A stretch of DNA of 64,000 nucleotides, taken from positions 248,001-312,000 of the forward strand of contig CBDCGS010000008.1 in the NCBI GenBank assembly GCA_965216915.1, given 5' to 3'. Within the stretch, counting starts at the first letter, position 1, and the number at the start of each line of letters is the position of its first letter. This stretch comes from CBDCGS01 sp965216915. Its GTDB lineage: Bacteria > Pseudomonadota > Alphaproteobacteria > UBA828. The position numbers and the translations under genes were made by a program. The notes under the pieces were generated by a model. The model saw only the letters and a list, made by a program, of their open reading frames with translations. It ran no database searches and was not told the origin of the DNA. Positions 41,601 through 50,775 of the stretch are shown piece after piece.

Positions 41601-42461
41601 CTAGCGACCGTAGTTGAAATCGGTTTCTTCGCTGTCTTCGTGGTCGTTGAGAAGCTCGTCGAGCTCCTCATAGTACGCCTCTTCCTCGGCTTGCTTTTTC
41701 GCCCGCTTCTTCTCGATCAGGCTCACCGAGAGGATCGAGAGCTCGTAGAGCGCGATCAGCGGGATGCCGAGGCCGACCTGGCTGAAGAGGTCGGGCGGTG
41801 TGAGGATGGCGGCCGCGATGAACACGATGACGATCGCGTATTTCCGCTTGCGCCGGAGGCCGGCCGAGGTCGCCATGCCCGCGCGTCCCAGCAGGGTGAG
41901 CAGAACCGGCAGCTGGAAGGCGATGCCGAAGGCGAAGATCAGCTTCATCACGAGCGAAAGATATTCGCCGATCTTCGGCAACAGCTCGAGGCCGAGCTCG
42001 TTCACTTCCGCGCCATGCTGGAACGAGATGAAGAAGCGGAAGGCCTGCGGGAAGATGAAGTAGTAAACCAGCGCGCCGCCCGCGAAAAACAGGATCGGGG
42101 TGACGAACAGGAAGGGTAGCACCGCCTTCTTTTCGTTGCGGTAGAGGCCGGGGGCGACGAACAGCCAGAACTGAATCGAGATCAGCGGGAAGGCGACGAA
42201 GAAGGCGCCCCAAAACGCGATCTTGAGTTGCGTGAAGAAGGCCTCGAGCAGGTGGGTGTAGACGAGCGAGGTGTGCTCGTAGCCCTCGTTCAGCAGCACA
42301 ACCCGCAGCGGCTCGACCAGGAAATTAAAGATGTCGTCTGCGACGTACCAGCAGCCGAGGAACGCGATCACGATGCCGATCATCGCGATGCCGATGCGGC
42401 GCCGCAGCTCGACCAGGTGGTCGATCAGCGGTGCCCGCGATTGTTCGACGCTATCGACCAC
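41601..42461 (-). CDS. tatC: Twin-arginine translocase subunit TatC
   Basis: Polytopic receptor of 286 aa for Tat signal peptides. N-terminal family motif APLIDHLVELRRRIGIAM; later FETQLK-like FFTQLKIAFWGAFFVAFPLI with conserved residues and six helices. The acidic C-terminal tail (EEEAYYEELDELLNDHEDSEETDF) is notable. GTG start, four bases after the tatB stop. Relevant here because the sugar-binding protein at 16608 has a Tat signal. Confidence 0.95.
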   Translation of the reverse strand: MVDSVEQSRAPLIDHLVELRRRIGIAMIGIVIAFLGCWYVADDIFNFLVEPLRVVLLNEGYEHTSLVYTHLLEAFFTQLKIAFWGAFFVAFPLISIQFWLFVAPGLYRNEKKAVLPFLFVTPILFFAGGALVYYFIFPQAFRFFISFQHGAEVNELGLELLPKIGEYLSLVMKLIFAFGIAFQLPVLLTLLGRAGMATSAGLRRKRKYAIVIVFIAAAILTPPDLFSQVGLGIPLIALYELSILSVSLIEKKRAKKQAEEEAYYEELDELLNDHEDSEETDFNYGR

Positions 42462-42465
42462 CGCC

Positions 42466-42981
42466 TTAAGCGCTCGCCGGTTGGTTCGGTGGGGTCTTCG
42501 GCTCCTCCTCGCTGCCCGTGGCGGCTTGCGTTCCCGTGCCGCCGCTCGGCGCGTTGTCGGAGGCGGGCGCTTGCGGCGGCTCGATGGGTCCGCCGGTGCC
42601 GTTCGATGCCGAGGGGCTCGCCGGGTTCGCGGCAGCCGTCGGGGCGGGGGAGACCGCGCCCGCGCTCGCCGGCTTGACGCCGCGCTCCGCCATCTCGAGC
42701 TCTTCGTTGACCTCGCGCACCGTTTCCTCGGTGCTTGCCGTCACGTCGCGCCGCGCGCTCGCGAGCTCTTTGTTGGCTTCCTCGATCTCCTTCCGCACGG
42801 CGTCGATCTCGGTGACGTCGGCGGCTTCCTCGATCGTGCGCTGGAAATCACGCGCGTAGGCGCGCGCCTTGCCCATCCACTGGCCGGCCGTGCGCACGAC
42901 GCGCGGCAAATCCTTCGGGCCGACGATCAAGACCGCGATCAGCAGGATGATGAGGAGCTCTTGCCACCCCAAATCGAACAT
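42466..42981 (-). CDS. tatB: Sec-independent translocase TatB
   Basis: TatB of 171 aa: FDLGWQELLIILLIAVLIVGPKDLP is the short N-terminal helix with the invariant GPKDLP hinge, followed by an amphipathic helix and a long acidic helix (about 55-105). The C-terminal third is Ala/Pro/Ser-rich and disordered, as usual in alphaproteobacteria. Lies between tatA and tatC. Confidence 0.92.
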   Translation of the reverse strand: MFDLGWQELLIILLIAVLIVGPKDLPRVVRTAGQWMGKARAYARDFQRTIEEAADVTEIDAVRKEIEEANKELASARRDVTASTEETVREVNEELEMAERGVKPASAGAVSPAPTAAANPASPSASNGTGGPIEPPQAPASDNAPSGGTGTQAATGSEEEPKTPPNQPASA

Positions 42982-43037
42982 GTCTCGGCCCGCCCGCCAC
43001 GCGGGCGTTCTCCCTGTTGTACAGCCGCTCGGTGCGC

Positions 43038-43301
43038 TTAGCCTTTCGCGGCTTCGTCCTTCTTGACCGTTGTGGCGTCAACGGTGGTGGCGTGATCCTG
43101 ATCGATGACCTTGGGCTCCTCGGGGGTTTCCGCAGGGCTCGCCGACTGGGCAGGCGGCGCTGTTTCACCCTCCCGCATGCCGGATTTGAAGCTCTTGATA
43201 CCCTTCGCGAAATCGCCCATGAGCCGCGGCAGCTTGCCGGCTCCGAACAGGAGCACGACAACCAAGACGATCAACAGGATCTGCCAGATTGAAATACCCA
43301 T
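43038..43301 (-). CDS. tatA: Sec-independent translocase TatA
   Basis: Pore subunit of 87 aa: GISIWQILLIVLVVVLLFGAGKLP with the FGAGKLP hinge, then the amphipathic helix LMGDFAKGIKSFKSGM and an acidic tail. ATG start follows GGGAG. First gene of tatABC-serS-surE-pcm-nlpD; here it is separated from scpB by inserted iron-transport genes. Confidence 0.93.
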   Translation of the reverse strand: MGISIWQILLIVLVVVLLFGAGKLPRLMGDFAKGIKSFKSGMREGETAPPAQSASPAETPEEPKVIDQDHATTVDATTVKKDEAAKG

Positions 43302-43392
43302 TCTGTGACTCCCGTCTCCAAATTGAATCGATGGCAGAGGGCGCCATCAGCCGTGCCCGCTGCAAACTCGCATCGCGCCCCGCCGCCTTCGA

Positions 43393-44475
43393 TTACAAGT
43401 CTTGGCTAGCAGGGAACACAAAAGTGCGGCTGGGGTCAAGCTGAATGCGCACGCGCTGCGTCCCCTGAGGCACGATTCTGTCAACTGCCCGAATGGTTAA
43501 GCGCAAATCGGTGCCATCCGGGATGACCGTCAGCAGGCTGGTCACGCCGAGCAACCGGCTCTCCACGATACTGGCGGGCACCCAGCCTTCCGTGCCGGGC
43601 GCATCCGCCGGCGCAACCGAAACGCCGTCGGGGCGGGAAAAGACCCGCACGGCGCAGCCCTCGCTCGCCCCGGTCGGGACGGCGCCGATCGGCGTTTCCA
43701 CCCGGCCGCCGCGGGCGCGGCCATCGAAGATCATCGGCGCGCCGAAGAAACGTGCCACGAAGGGGCTCGCCGGCCGCAGGTAAAGCGCGCGCGGCGCGCC
43801 AGCTTGCACGATTTCGCCGGCGCGCATCAAAGCGATGCGGTCGGCGATGAGCAGCGCCTCGTCGGCGTCGTGGGTGACGAGAAGCGTCGGCACGCCCTCC
43901 TCCTTGAGGAGCCGCGCGGTGTCGTCGCGCACACGTTCGCGCAGGGCTTGATCGAGGCCGGAAAAGGGTTCGTCCAGTAGCATCGCGTCCGGGTGCGGCG
44001 CCAGCGCACGTGCGAGGGCGACGCGTTGCTGCTCACCGCCGGAGAGCGTGTGCGGATAGGCGTCGGCAAGGTGGCCGAGGTCGAGGCGGGCAAGCAGCGC
44101 CTCGGCGCTCAACCGTCGCGCGCTGCGGTCGCGCCCGACGAGGCCGAACGCGACATTGTCGATCACGCGCAGATGCGGAAAGAGCGCATAGTCCTGGAAC
44201 ATGAGGCCGACCCGGCGGTCCTCGGGCGCCAGAAACACGCCGTCCCCCGCCACCTCGCGCCCGCCGATCCAGACGCGCCCGGCGCTCTGTCGCTCGAGAC
44301 CGGCCGCGATGCGCAGTGTCGTGGTCTTGCCGCAGCCCGACGGGCCGAGCAGGCACACGATCTCGCCCGAGCCGACCGCGAGGTCGAGGCCGCGCACCAC
44401 CGGCAGGCGCTCATAGCTGTGCTCGATGCCCTCCAGCACGAGGCCGGCTTTGGTGGGAGCGTTTGGCTTGGACAT
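43393..44475 (-). CDS. fbpC: Iron-type ABC transporter ATP-binding protein
   Basis: ATPase of 360 aa of the Fe3+/polyamine/spermidine class. Walker A GPSGCGKTTT lies near residues 44-53, the signature LSGGEQQRVALARAL near 145, and Walker B DAMLLDEP just after. A C-terminal TOBE-like region (VRVFSRPDGVSVAPADAPG) binds regulatory ligands. Starts six bases downstream of the permease gene. Together with the Fur-like site upstream, a ferric-iron role is likely but not proven. Confidence 0.82.
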   Translation of the reverse strand: MSKPNAPTKAGLVLEGIEHSYERLPVVRGLDLAVGSGEIVCLLGPSGCGKTTTLRIAAGLERQSAGRVWIGGREVAGDGVFLAPEDRRVGLMFQDYALFPHLRVIDNVAFGLVGRDRSARRLSAEALLARLDLGHLADAYPHTLSGGEQQRVALARALAPHPDAMLLDEPFSGLDQALRERVRDDTARLLKEEGVPTLLVTHDADEALLIADRIALMRAGEIVQAGAPRALYLRPASPFVARFFGAPMIFDGRARGGRVETPIGAVPTGASEGCAVRVFSRPDGVSVAPADAPGTEGWVPASIVESRLLGVTSLLTVIPDGTDLRLTIRAVDRIVPQGTQRVRIQLDPSRTFVFPASQDL

Positions 44476-44481
44476 AATCGT

Positions 44482-46179
44482 TCAGGTCGCCTGGCTCGTG
44501 ATGGTCGCCCACCCCGGACGCGCCCGCGAAATCGCGAGGCTCAAGAGAATAACCGGGACGAGGCCGACGGCGACAATCGTGAGCGCCGGTGTGGCCGCCG
44601 CGGCGAGCTGCTCGTCGGAGGCGCGCTCGAAGGCCTGAATGGCGAGGGTGTCGAAATTGAAGGGGCGCAGGATCAGCGTCGCGGGCAGCTCCTTCATGAC
44701 GTCGACGAACACCAGGAGGCCCGCGGTCAGCAGGCTGCTCGCAATCATCGGCACATGAACCTGCATCACGGTGCGTGTCGGCCGGGCGCCGAGCGTGCGG
44801 GCGGCGCCGTCCACGGCCGGCGTCACCTTGGCGAGGCTCGCCTCGACCGTGTTCAGCGAGACCGCGAGGAAGCGCACCAGATAGGCGAAGATGAGCGCGA
44901 TGATGGTGCCGCTGAAGAGGAGGCCGATGGTGACGCCGAGGGCATCGTTGAGCCAGGCGTTGAGGCCGCGGTCCAGCCAGGCGAGGGGGATAAGCACGCC
45001 GACCGCGATCACCGAGCCCGGCACGGCATAGCCGAGGGCGGCGAGGCGCGCGGCACCGCGTGCGACGGCGCTTGGCCGGAGCCGCTTGCCATACGCGATG
45101 GCGAGCGCCACGGCGACGGCGAGCGCCGCGGCGAGCGCGGCCAGCAACACGCTGTTCGCCGCGGCTCCACCCAGGCGCAGCGCGCCGTCGCCTCCCGCTT
45201 CAACCACCCATGCGAGGAGCTGGCCCGCCGGGATGCCGAAGCCGAGCGCCAGCGGCAAGAGGCAGGCGAGGGCGGCCAGCACCGCGCGCCAGCCGCGCAG
45301 ATCGAAATGCGGCAGCACGCGGTAGCGGCGCGAGGTATGGAAATAGCGCCGCCGACCGCGCGAGAACCGCTCCAACGCGATCAACACGAAGACGAAGCCG
45401 AGCAGGATTGCGGCGAGTTTCGTGGCGGCGATCGGGTCACCGAGGCCGAACCAGGTGCGGTAGATCCCCGTCGTGAAGGTGTCGACACCAAAATGCTGCA
45501 CCGCGCCGAAATCGCTGAGCGTCTCCATCAAAGCCAGCGCCACGCCGGTCGCGATCGCCGGGCGGGCGAGCGGGATCGCGATCTCGGTGAAGATGCGCCG
45601 GGGCGAGCGGCCGAGCGTGCGCCCGATCTCCAGCACGCACACCGATTGCTCCAAGAACGCCGCGCGCGCCAGCATGTAGACATAAGGGTAGAGGACGAGC
45701 GAGAGGACGAGCGCGGCGCCGCCCACCGAGCGGATCTCCGGGAACCAATAGTCCGTCCGCTGCCAGCCAAACCAGCCGCGCAAGCCCGATTGCACGGGCC
45801 CGGCATAGTCGAGAAGCCCGGCATAGGTATAGGCGATCGCGTAGGCCGGCATGGCGAGCGGCACGATCAACGCCCATTCGAACACCGCGCGTCCGGGAAA
45901 GCAGCACATCGTGACGAGCCACGCCGTGCCGACGCCGAGGACGAACGTGCCGATCCCGACGCCGAACACCAGCCAGATCGTGTTGATCAGGTAGTGCGGC
46001 AGCACCGTCTCGGTCAGGTGGCCCCAGACGTCGCTCGACGGCAACACGCCATGGGCGAGCACGACGGCGACCGGCACCGCGACGAGCAGCGCCATCACGA
46101 CGGGCGCCACCGCCCAGCCACTCGGCCGTCGGAAGCGGGCGCGGGGCCATCCTCCGCGGCCGATGTCGAGCAAGGTCAT
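44482..46179 (-). CDS. fbpB: Iron-type ABC transporter permease (double-length)
   Basis: Permease of 565 aa with two fused six-helix halves, as in FbpB/SfuB/ThiP. Each half has an EAA-type coupling loop: CVLEIGRTLGRSPRRIFTEIAIP and AARTLGARPTRTVMQVHVPM. No substrate-binding protein gene is adjacent, whereas fbpA normally comes first. A Fur-box-like site lies 82 bases before the start. The gene interrupts the usual scpB-tatA neighbourhood. Confidence 0.83.
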   Translation of the reverse strand: MTLLDIGRGGWPRARFRRPSGWAVAPVVMALLVAVPVAVVLAHGVLPSSDVWGHLTETVLPHYLINTIWLVFGVGIGTFVLGVGTAWLVTMCCFPGRAVFEWALIVPLAMPAYAIAYTYAGLLDYAGPVQSGLRGWFGWQRTDYWFPEIRSVGGAALVLSLVLYPYVYMLARAAFLEQSVCVLEIGRTLGRSPRRIFTEIAIPLARPAIATGVALALMETLSDFGAVQHFGVDTFTTGIYRTWFGLGDPIAATKLAAILLGFVFVLIALERFSRGRRRYFHTSRRYRVLPHFDLRGWRAVLAALACLLPLALGFGIPAGQLLAWVVEAGGDGALRLGGAAANSVLLAALAAALAVAVALAIAYGKRLRPSAVARGAARLAALGYAVPGSVIAVGVLIPLAWLDRGLNAWLNDALGVTIGLLFSGTIIALIFAYLVRFLAVSLNTVEASLAKVTPAVDGAARTLGARPTRTVMQVHVPMIASSLLTAGLLVFVDVMKELPATLILRPFNFDTLAIQAFERASDEQLAAAATPALTIVAVGLVPVILLSLAISRARPGWATITSQAT

Positions 46180-46260
46180 GGCGTGTCAGATCGGTCCGTG
46201 CGGCGCGCGCCCCGCACACACATCGGCCAGGCGCGCCGCCTGGCCGGAGCGTCTGCAAGT

Positions 46261-46279
46261 GCAAATCATTATCATTGCT
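46261..46279 (-). promoter_or_regulatory. Fur-box-like operator
   Basis: The minus strand reads AGCAATGATAATGATTTGC, matching 13 of 19 positions of the classical GATAATGATAATCATTATC. It is in the 336-base gap upstream of the iron-type permease, about 82 bases before its start. The remainder of the gap (46280-46515) shows no gene; a GC-rich hairpin (arms 46487-46493 and 46509-46515) directly follows the scpB stop and may terminate that transcript. Confidence 0.6.
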
Positions 46280-46515
46280 GGAACTCTAGCGCGGGCTCCC
46301 TGTCCGTGTCGAGCGCGTCGCCGCCCCGAGGTGCGGCGGCCTGCGCAGCGCGGCCGTGTGGAGAGCGCGGCGCGCACTCCCTAGGCTACCACCCCAGCGC
46401 ATGTGCAGGGGGGCACAGGTACGCAGGTTCGGCGCAGGCGCGCAAGGGCGTTGCAGGAAACCGCGCACACAACGTGATTGATCGCCGGCGCGCGCCACCG
46501 CCCGGTGTGCGCGCC

Positions 46516-47286
46516 TTAAGCGCTGCGCGGCAGCGCGGCGAGCTCGGGGGGTGTGTCGTCCGTTGCGGTTGCGCCGAGGCCGCCATTGTCGTCCGCATCA
46601 TCCCCATCGTCCGCAGTGTCTTCAGCGGTTGGGAAGGGAAGCGGCAGCACGTCGTCGCCGGCGTCGTCGGCGCGCTCGCCGATGCGGGCGTCGGCGAGGT
46701 CGAGGAGGCCCGCGGCCTTCAGCTCGTCGACGCCCGGCAGGTCGTCGAGCGAGGCGAGGCCGAAATGCTCGAGAAAGGCAGGGGTGGTGACCCACGTGAC
46801 CGGCCGCCCCGGCGAGCGACGGCGGCCCTTCGGCGCGATCCACTCCGCCTCGAGCAGCAGGTCGAGCGTGCCGCGGCTCAAGCCGACGCCGCGGATCTCC
46901 TCGATCTCGGCGCGCGTGACGGGTTGGTGGTAGGCGATGATCGCAAGCGTCTCGAGCGCAGCGCGCGAGAGCTTGCGGCGCACCACGCGGCGCACGGTCA
47001 GCCGGTCGGCGAGATCGGGCGCGGTGCGAAAGGCAAAGCCCCCCGCCACCTCGATCAGGTTGACGCCGCGATGACGGTAGAGCGCGGCAAGGTCGGCTAG
47101 CAGGTCGTCGATCTCGGTGGTGGAGCGGACCTGCACCGCGAGGGTGGTGCGATCGAGCGGATGGTCGGCGGAGAAGATCAACGCTTCGAGGACCCTGAGA
47201 TCCGTCGCGCGGCGTTCCGCCGCCTCCGTCGGCTCGTCGGCGGCTGCGGCCGGGTGGTCGGCCGTGCTGGCTGGCATGTCACTCAT
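46516..47286 (-). CDS. scpB: SMC-Scp complex subunit ScpB
   Basis: Chromosome-segregation protein of 256 aa. Two winged-helix domains span residues about 28-195 (VLEALIFSADHPLDRTTL, then LSRAALETLAIIAYHQPVTRAEIEEIRG with the family signature, and FGLASLDDLPGV). Acidic C-terminal tail. Dimer binds ScpA and regulates SMC. ATG start overlaps the ScpA stop by four bases. Confidence 0.92.
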   Translation of the reverse strand: MSDMPASTADHPAAAADEPTEAAERRATDLRVLEALIFSADHPLDRTTLAVQVRSTTEIDDLLADLAALYRHRGVNLIEVAGGFAFRTAPDLADRLTVRRVVRRKLSRAALETLAIIAYHQPVTRAEIEEIRGVGLSRGTLDLLLEAEWIAPKGRRRSPGRPVTWVTTPAFLEHFGLASLDDLPGVDELKAAGLLDLADARIGERADDAGDDVLPLPFPTAEDTADDGDDADDNGGLGATATDDTPPELAALPRSA

Positions 47287-48059
47287 GCGAGCTCCTTTCG
47301 GCGAAGATAGATGGCCCCGAAGGGCTTCGACTGGCGGAGGCTGAGCTTGCCCTCGCGCGCGAGCTCGAGGCTTGCCGCGAGCGTGCTCGCGAGGGCCGAG
47401 CGTTGACGCGCGCGGTCGCCCTGCTCGTCGGGCAGGAAGCGTGTGAGCGATTCCCAGTCCGGCACGCTGCCCAACAGGCCTGTGAGCCGGCGGTACGCGC
47501 TTTCCATCGAGTAATAGTGCGAGGCTTCGACGATCAGCGCGCGGGGCGCACGCTTGGTGCGGTGGCGGGCATAGGCGTCGAGCAGCTCGAAGAGGCTCGC
47601 ATGATAGACGGGCGTCGTCTCGACCGAGAGGCCCTCCGGCGCGCCACCCGCGAACACCTCCTGCCCGAGCTGCGGGCGCGCCATCAGGCGGCCGGCAACA
47701 TCGCGCATGGCCTCGAGCCGGCGCAGCCGGTGGGCCAGCGCCTCGGCCATCTCGGCGGCCGACGGCTCATCCTCCTCGCTCTCCACCTCGGGCAGCAGCA
47801 AGCGGGATTTGAGATAGGCGAGCCACGCGGCCATCACCAGATATTCCGCGGCGATCTCCAAGCGCAGCTGGCGCGCACTGCCGATGAAGGCGAGATATTG
47901 CTCGGCCAGCTGCAGGATGGAGATACGCGCGAGATCGACCTTCTGCGAGCGCGCGAGGGTCAGCAGAACGTCGAGCGGGCCCTCATAGCCGTCGAGATCG
48001 AGGATCAGCGCGCCCTCATTGTCGCGCACCTCCTCGAATGGCGTCTCGTCGCGGGTCAC
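47283..48059 (-). CDS. scpA: SMC-Scp complex subunit ScpA (kleisin)
   Basis: Kleisin of 258 aa that bridges SMC heads. The signature DLDGYEGPLDVLLTLARSQKVDLARISI is near residue 20, followed by QYLAFI, EYLVMAAWLAYLKSRLLLP and the C-terminal winged helix FLALLEL-like AASLELAREGKLSLRQSKPFGAIYLRR. Overlaps the M50 peptidase gene stop by four bases, so all are co-transcribed. Confidence 0.93.
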   Translation of the reverse strand: MTRDETPFEEVRDNEGALILDLDGYEGPLDVLLTLARSQKVDLARISILQLAEQYLAFIGSARQLRLEIAAEYLVMAAWLAYLKSRLLLPEVESEEDEPSAAEMAEALAHRLRRLEAMRDVAGRLMARPQLGQEVFAGGAPEGLSVETTPVYHASLFELLDAYARHRTKRAPRALIVEASHYYSMESAYRRLTGLLGSVPDWESLTRFLPDEQGDRARQRSALASTLAASLELAREGKLSLRQSKPFGAIYLRRKELA

Positions 48060-48757
48060 AATCGCGGTAGCTCCAAGCCGAACACCCAGCCGATCACCTG
48101 CACGATCGCACGCACCGGCGGGAAGATGATCTCAGCGAGCGGGCTGAAATAGGTCCCGAACTCCTGGGCGATCAGCGGCACGACGATCAGCAGCACCAAC
48201 AGCACCACGATGCCAAACCGTTCGAGTCGTGCAAAGACCCGCGCTTGGCGGAGCGGCAAGATGCCCACCAGCACGCGTCCACCGTCGAGCGGCGGCAGCG
48301 GGATCAGGTTGAACACCGCGAGTACGACGTTGAGGAAGATCCCGATAAAGAAGGTGTGGTACCACCAGGCGCCGAAGCCCGCGGGAAAAAGGGGCGCCGC
48401 ATGCAACAACAGGGCAGCGAGGCACGCCAAGAGGATGTTCGCGGCCGGGCCGGCCAAGGCGACCCAAATCATGTCGCGGCGCGGGTTGCGTAGACGCGCC
48501 GGGTTGACCGGTACCGGTTTCGCAAAGCCGAACACGAACGGCGCCTTCAAGAGGATCAAGAGCGCCGGCAGCACGATCGTGCCGAACGGGTGGATGTGCT
48601 TGAGTGGGTTGAACGTGACGCGCCCAAGCTCGTAGGCCGTGGTGTCGCCGAGCTGCTTCGCCATCCAGCCATGCGCCGCCTCGTGCAGGGTGATGGCGAA
48701 CAAGATCGGGATCACCCAGACCGACGCCTGCAGCATGAAGTCGGCAATGTCACTCAC
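48056..48757 (-). CDS. Site-2-protease-like M50 membrane peptidase
   Basis: Membrane metallopeptidase of 233 aa. The zinc motif HEAAH is in the first helix (TLHEAAHGWMAKQLGD), and a third ligand is the Asp in LPPLDGGRVLVGIL. Five to six helices. This short rhomboid-like S2P group lacks PDZ domains; substrates are unknown. GTG 48757 overlaps the nagZ end by eight bases; ATG 48736 is possible. Its place between nagZ and scpA is not part of every alphaproteobacterial version of this cluster. Confidence 0.85.
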   Translation of the reverse strand: MSDIADFMLQASVWVIPILFAITLHEAAHGWMAKQLGDTTAYELGRVTFNPLKHIHPFGTIVLPALLILLKAPFVFGFAKPVPVNPARLRNPRRDMIWVALAGPAANILLACLAALLLHAAPLFPAGFGAWWYHTFFIGIFLNVVLAVFNLIPLPPLDGGRVLVGILPLRQARVFARLERFGIVVLLVLLIVVPLIAQEFGTYFSPLAEIIFPPVRAIVQVIGWVFGLELPRL

Positions 48758-49778
48758 CCAGGAGCTCCGCGAGCGCGCGGCTGGCCCCGACCGGATCGAA
48801 GGGTTCCGGCGGTTCCACCATTGCCGTCGCACGGCCATAGCGCATGGACGCATCGGCGGTGAGCGGCTTGACTGACCGCGCCACGTCCGTCATCTCGTCC
48901 CAATCGCCATTACAGTGCAGCGCGACATCGCAACCCGCGGCCAGCGCGGCGGCCGCCCGCTCCCCGACCGTGCCGGAGAGCGCGCCCATAGAGAGATCGT
49001 CGGTGAAGAGCAGTCCGTCGAAGCCGATCGCGCCCCTGATGGCATCGGCGATCACGATGGGCGAGAGGGTCGCCGGACGATCCGGGTCGATCGCCGTGTA
49101 GCAAACATGGGCCGTGATCCCGAGCGGCATGTCGTTGAGTGCACGAAAGGGCACGTAGTCATTGGCGTCGAGGTCCGCAAGGCTGGCGGTGACCACCGGG
49201 AGCGAGAGGTGGCTATCTACCGCTGCGCGACCGTGGCCCGGCATGTGCTTGATCACCGGCAGCACGGCGCCGGCGAAAAAGCCCTCGCACGCCGCGCGCC
49301 CGAGCTGGGCGACCAGGGCCGGGGAGGCCCCGAGCGCGCGGTCGCCGACCACGCGATCGGCGCCGGCGAACCCAAGATCCAGAACCGGCGCGCAGTTGAT
49401 CGTGATCCCGACACCCGCGAGGTCATGCGCGATCAGCTGCGCGTTGAGCCTGACCGCGCGCAGTGCGGCGGCCTCGCTCTCGACCGCGAGCGCGCCGAGC
49501 CGCGCCGGTGCCGGCGGCGCCCGCCAATGGGGCGCGCCCATGCGCACCACGCGCCCGCCTTCCTGGTCGATCAGAACCGGCGCGTCCGCGCGGCCGACGC
49601 TGGCGCGCAGATCGTCGATCAGGGTGCGCAGCTGATCCGGGTTCTCGCAATTGCGTTTGAACAGGATGAAGCCGAGCGGTTGCACGTCGGCGAACAGGCG
49701 CCGCTCTTCCCGGCCGAGCGTCGCGCCCGCGCAGCCGAAGACGACCGCGCTCGAGGGACCGTTTTTGCTGGTGCTCAC
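48750..49778 (-). CDS. nagZ: Beta-N-acetylhexosaminidase NagZ
   Basis: Cytosolic glycoside hydrolase family 3 enzyme of 342 aa that removes GlcNAc from recycled muropeptides. Catalytic elements are visible: KHMPGHGRAAVDSHLSLP (family His and Asp loop) near residue 175 and nucleophile Asp in LLFTDDLSMGAL near 258. Typical length. Lies between the SPOR protein and the M50 peptidase genes. Confidence 0.93.
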   Translation of the reverse strand: MSTSKNGPSSAVVFGCAGATLGREERRLFADVQPLGFILFKRNCENPDQLRTLIDDLRASVGRADAPVLIDQEGGRVVRMGAPHWRAPPAPARLGALAVESEAAALRAVRLNAQLIAHDLAGVGITINCAPVLDLGFAGADRVVGDRALGASPALVAQLGRAACEGFFAGAVLPVIKHMPGHGRAAVDSHLSLPVVTASLADLDANDYVPFRALNDMPLGITAHVCYTAIDPDRPATLSPIVIADAIRGAIGFDGLLFTDDLSMGALSGTVGERAAAALAAGCDVALHCNGDWDEMTDVARSVKPLTADASMRYGRATAMVEPPEPFDPVGASRALAELLGE

Positions 49779-49791
49779 GCGTGCCTATGGC

Positions 49792-50775
49792 TCAGTTGGC
49801 GACGACGAAGCAGCCGACATCCTGGGTCTTGAGACGCCGGCAAACGTCCTCGGCGCCGGCGCGGCTGGTGAACGGTCCTGCGCGAAGCCTGTACCAGGTG
49901 CCGGTGTCGCTGTTGTCGGCCCGCACGACGATCGGGCTGAGCCGTCCGAGGATCGCGCCCTGGTTCGCGCTCAACCGCCGCCACTCCGCGCGCGCCGCGG
50001 GCTCCGAGCGGGAGGCGACGAGCTGCACGAGGAAGCGGCCGGAGAGCGCCGAGGGATGGCTCGCCCCGGTCGCGCGCGTTGCGGCATCGGCTGTGCGCGT
50101 CGCGCGTGAAAGGGCTGCGATGCGCACGGGCTTGGCGCGTGGCCGCGGCGGTGCCGCCTCCGGCGCTCGCGCGGCCGCGGCGGCCGTCTCAGCTGGAGCC
50201 GGGTCGAGGGCGGCGAGCATCGGCGCCGGCTCGTCCGCGCGCGCGGCAGGCGCTCCGCCCGCGGGGTCGGGGAGCGCTTCGAGCGCGACCTCGGGCGCCG
50301 GCGCGGCCGTGACCCGGTCGGACGCGCGGTCCGGCGTCTCGGCAGTGCCGGCCGCAGGGCTCACGCGATCGAGCGTCTCCGCCGCGTCGGCGATGGCCTC
50401 AGGCTCCGGCGGTGCCACCGGTTCCTCGGGTGGCGGCAGGAGCTGCTCCGTGTCGGGCACCGGCGCCTCGCCCTCGCTCAGGCTCTGATAGATCAGCCTG
50501 CCGCGGTCCGGCACCTCGATGCCGCCGGGATCGGCGGGTCGGACCTTGAAGGGGCGTGCGTCGGCGGTCACGAGCGGCACCGGCAGGGTCGCATCCGATG
50601 TCGTGAAGATGTGGTCGGTCAGCGCCCACGCGATGCTCGCCGCGCCCATCGCGCCCAACAGCGCGACGACCGGCACCATCGGCGGCCGCCGTCGTCTGGC
50701 GTCGCCCTGGTCGATGCTCGCGGGATCATCGCCTCTGGTGGCGCGGGGCTGCCCGTCACCCGTGCCTTCGCTCAT
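49792..50775 (-). CDS. SPOR domain membrane protein
   Basis: Protein of 327 aa: a charged cytoplasmic N-terminus, one membrane helix (VPVVALLGAMGAASIAWAL, about 33-51), a long acidic/Pro-Ala-rich periplasmic linker, and a C-terminal SPOR domain (about 245-327; FLVQLVASRSEPAARAEWRRL to VGCFVVAN). Binds denuded glycan at the septum. In the argS-nagZ interval as in other alphaproteobacteria. Overlaps the argS stop by four bases. Confidence 0.88.
   Translation of the reverse strand: MSEGTGDGQPRATRGDDPASIDQGDARRRRPPMVPVVALLGAMGAASIAWALTDHIFTTSDATLPVPLVTADARPFKVRPADPGGIEVPDRGRLIYQSLSEGEAPVPDTEQLLPPPEEPVAPPEPEAIADAAETLDRVSPAAGTAETPDRASDRVTAAPAPEVALEALPDPAGGAPAARADEPAPMLAALDPAPAETAAAAARAPEAAPPRPRAKPVRIAALSRATRTADAATRATGASHPSALSGRFLVQLVASRSEPAARAEWRRLSANQGAILGRLSPIVVRADNSDTGTWYRLRAGPFTSRAGAEDVCRRLKTQDVGCFVVAN

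Noticed and set aside
43993..47100. A 1035-codon open frame on the plus strand
   Set aside because: It runs antisense through fbpC, fbpB and scpB. Charged, low-complexity translation with no domains; the minus-strand genes carry all expected motifs.
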